A program made the position numbers and the translations under genes. Of a stretch of DNA of 64,000 nt, positions 63,531 to 64,000 are shown one piece after another. The stretch spans positions 27,834-91,833 of the forward strand of contig VDFB02296737.1 of assembly GCA_007258455.2 (NCBI GenBank). Direction: 5' to 3'. The notes beneath the pieces are model-generated. The model ran no database searches. It saw only the letters and a list, made by a program, of their open reading frames with translations, and was not told the origin of the DNA. The DNA is from Sequoia sempervirens. Taxonomy: Eukaryota; Streptophyta; Pinopsida; Cupressales; Cupressaceae. Within the stretch, counting starts at the first letter, position 1; each line of letters opens with the position of its first letter.

Positions 63531-64000
63531 AGTGAAAACTAACGCTTATGGTAGGTGCTGGCTAGTTGGAAAGATCACCATAAGTGAAGAGAAAAGATAT
63601 TTTTTTAATAAAAAAGAGTACTTTGTAATTCAAGTGTTTTGGGTACCGGATACCAGAAATCGAGAATGTTAGAAAGGAAAAAGGTAATACACATGTTGAG
63701 CAAAGTGTTTTGGTCCGATAGTTGAGGTCTAGTAAAGATGGAAGTTCTGGTAAAACTAATGTCTAGGGATATCATGTGTAAAGCTGAATATCGAGTTCTG
63801 GGTATCGGGTAACGATGCAAAGTAAAGTTTTAAAATTTTAATGTTATATAAGAAGTCTGATAGTCTGCTAACCCAATATATAAAATGATAACTATGCAAG
63901 AATTTGTGAATTTTTAGAAAGCGTGTTATTCATGGTGGATTTATATGATAACAATTTAATGATGGTTTTATTTACATGAAATTTTTATAAATGTTTTTTT
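63531..64000. other. No recognisable feature
   Basis: AT-rich DNA; GGTACCGGATACCAG (63650) and a related GGTATCGGGTAACG (63799) are the only repeated words noted. Confidence 0.4.

Overview
The window is repeat-dense, AT-rich plant nuclear DNA. I recognise no host gene, no tRNA or rRNA gene and no CRISPR array. Almost every coding trace belongs to a decayed retroelement: Ty3/gypsy of the Tat/Ogre type, one chromodomain gypsy derivative, several Ty1/copia lineages (one Sirevirus-like), and plant L1-type LINEs. Long LTRs (up to about 2.5 kb), old nested insertions and very sparse coding content suggest a large-genome seed plant, perhaps a gymnosperm; that last step is inference. A run of exactly 100 N (11052-11151) is a scaffold gap.

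Layout. 1-5222 (-): 5' half of a Tat-like gypsy element (LTR, PBS, gag, protease, RNase H, RT) inserted in a copia element (5223 to about 7070, -). About 7345-11051 (+): a second copia element, head to head with the first, cut by the gap. 11530-12720 (-): LINE 3' end. 12880-13910: unidentified decayed coding DNA. 14803-15012: LTR piece. 15013-17083 (+): gypsy derivative with gag, protease, acidic spacer and chromodomain but no RT or integrase. 19150-20000 (+): copia gag. 20030-23850 (+): LINE ORF1 and the start of ORF2, split by a solo LTR (21326-23543). 23850-48700 (+): a large Tat/Ogre-like element with LTR, PBS, long leader, gag, RT, RNase H and integrase. It is interrupted by an ORF1-only LINE derivative (25121-27028), a Sirevirus (32816-38984), a solo copia LTR (39097-40768), a 777-bp insert (42655-43431) and a pol-less copia derivative (44363-47354), which itself carries a solo LTR (44563-45193). 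48700-51850: LTR-like DNA with two arrays of degenerate repeats. 55195-58620 (-): two copia fragments. 58685-62310: a LINE whose ORF1 and ORF2 point in opposite directions, as after twin priming. 62320 to about 63530 (+): copia LTR.

Several nesting events can be solved exactly, because target-site duplications flank them and the interrupted reading frame resumes on the far side. Most copies are dead through in-frame stops of the CAG-to-TAG, CAA-to-TAA or CGA-to-TGA type. That is what deamination of methylated cytosine would leave.

Nothing here is a working host system. The observations most worth following are the ORF1-only LINE element with an 11-bp target duplication, the chromodomain element without RT/integrase, the PR-RNaseH-RT domain order at the left edge, and a cluster of heat-shock-element-like palindromes upstream of the TATA box in the large Tat LTR.
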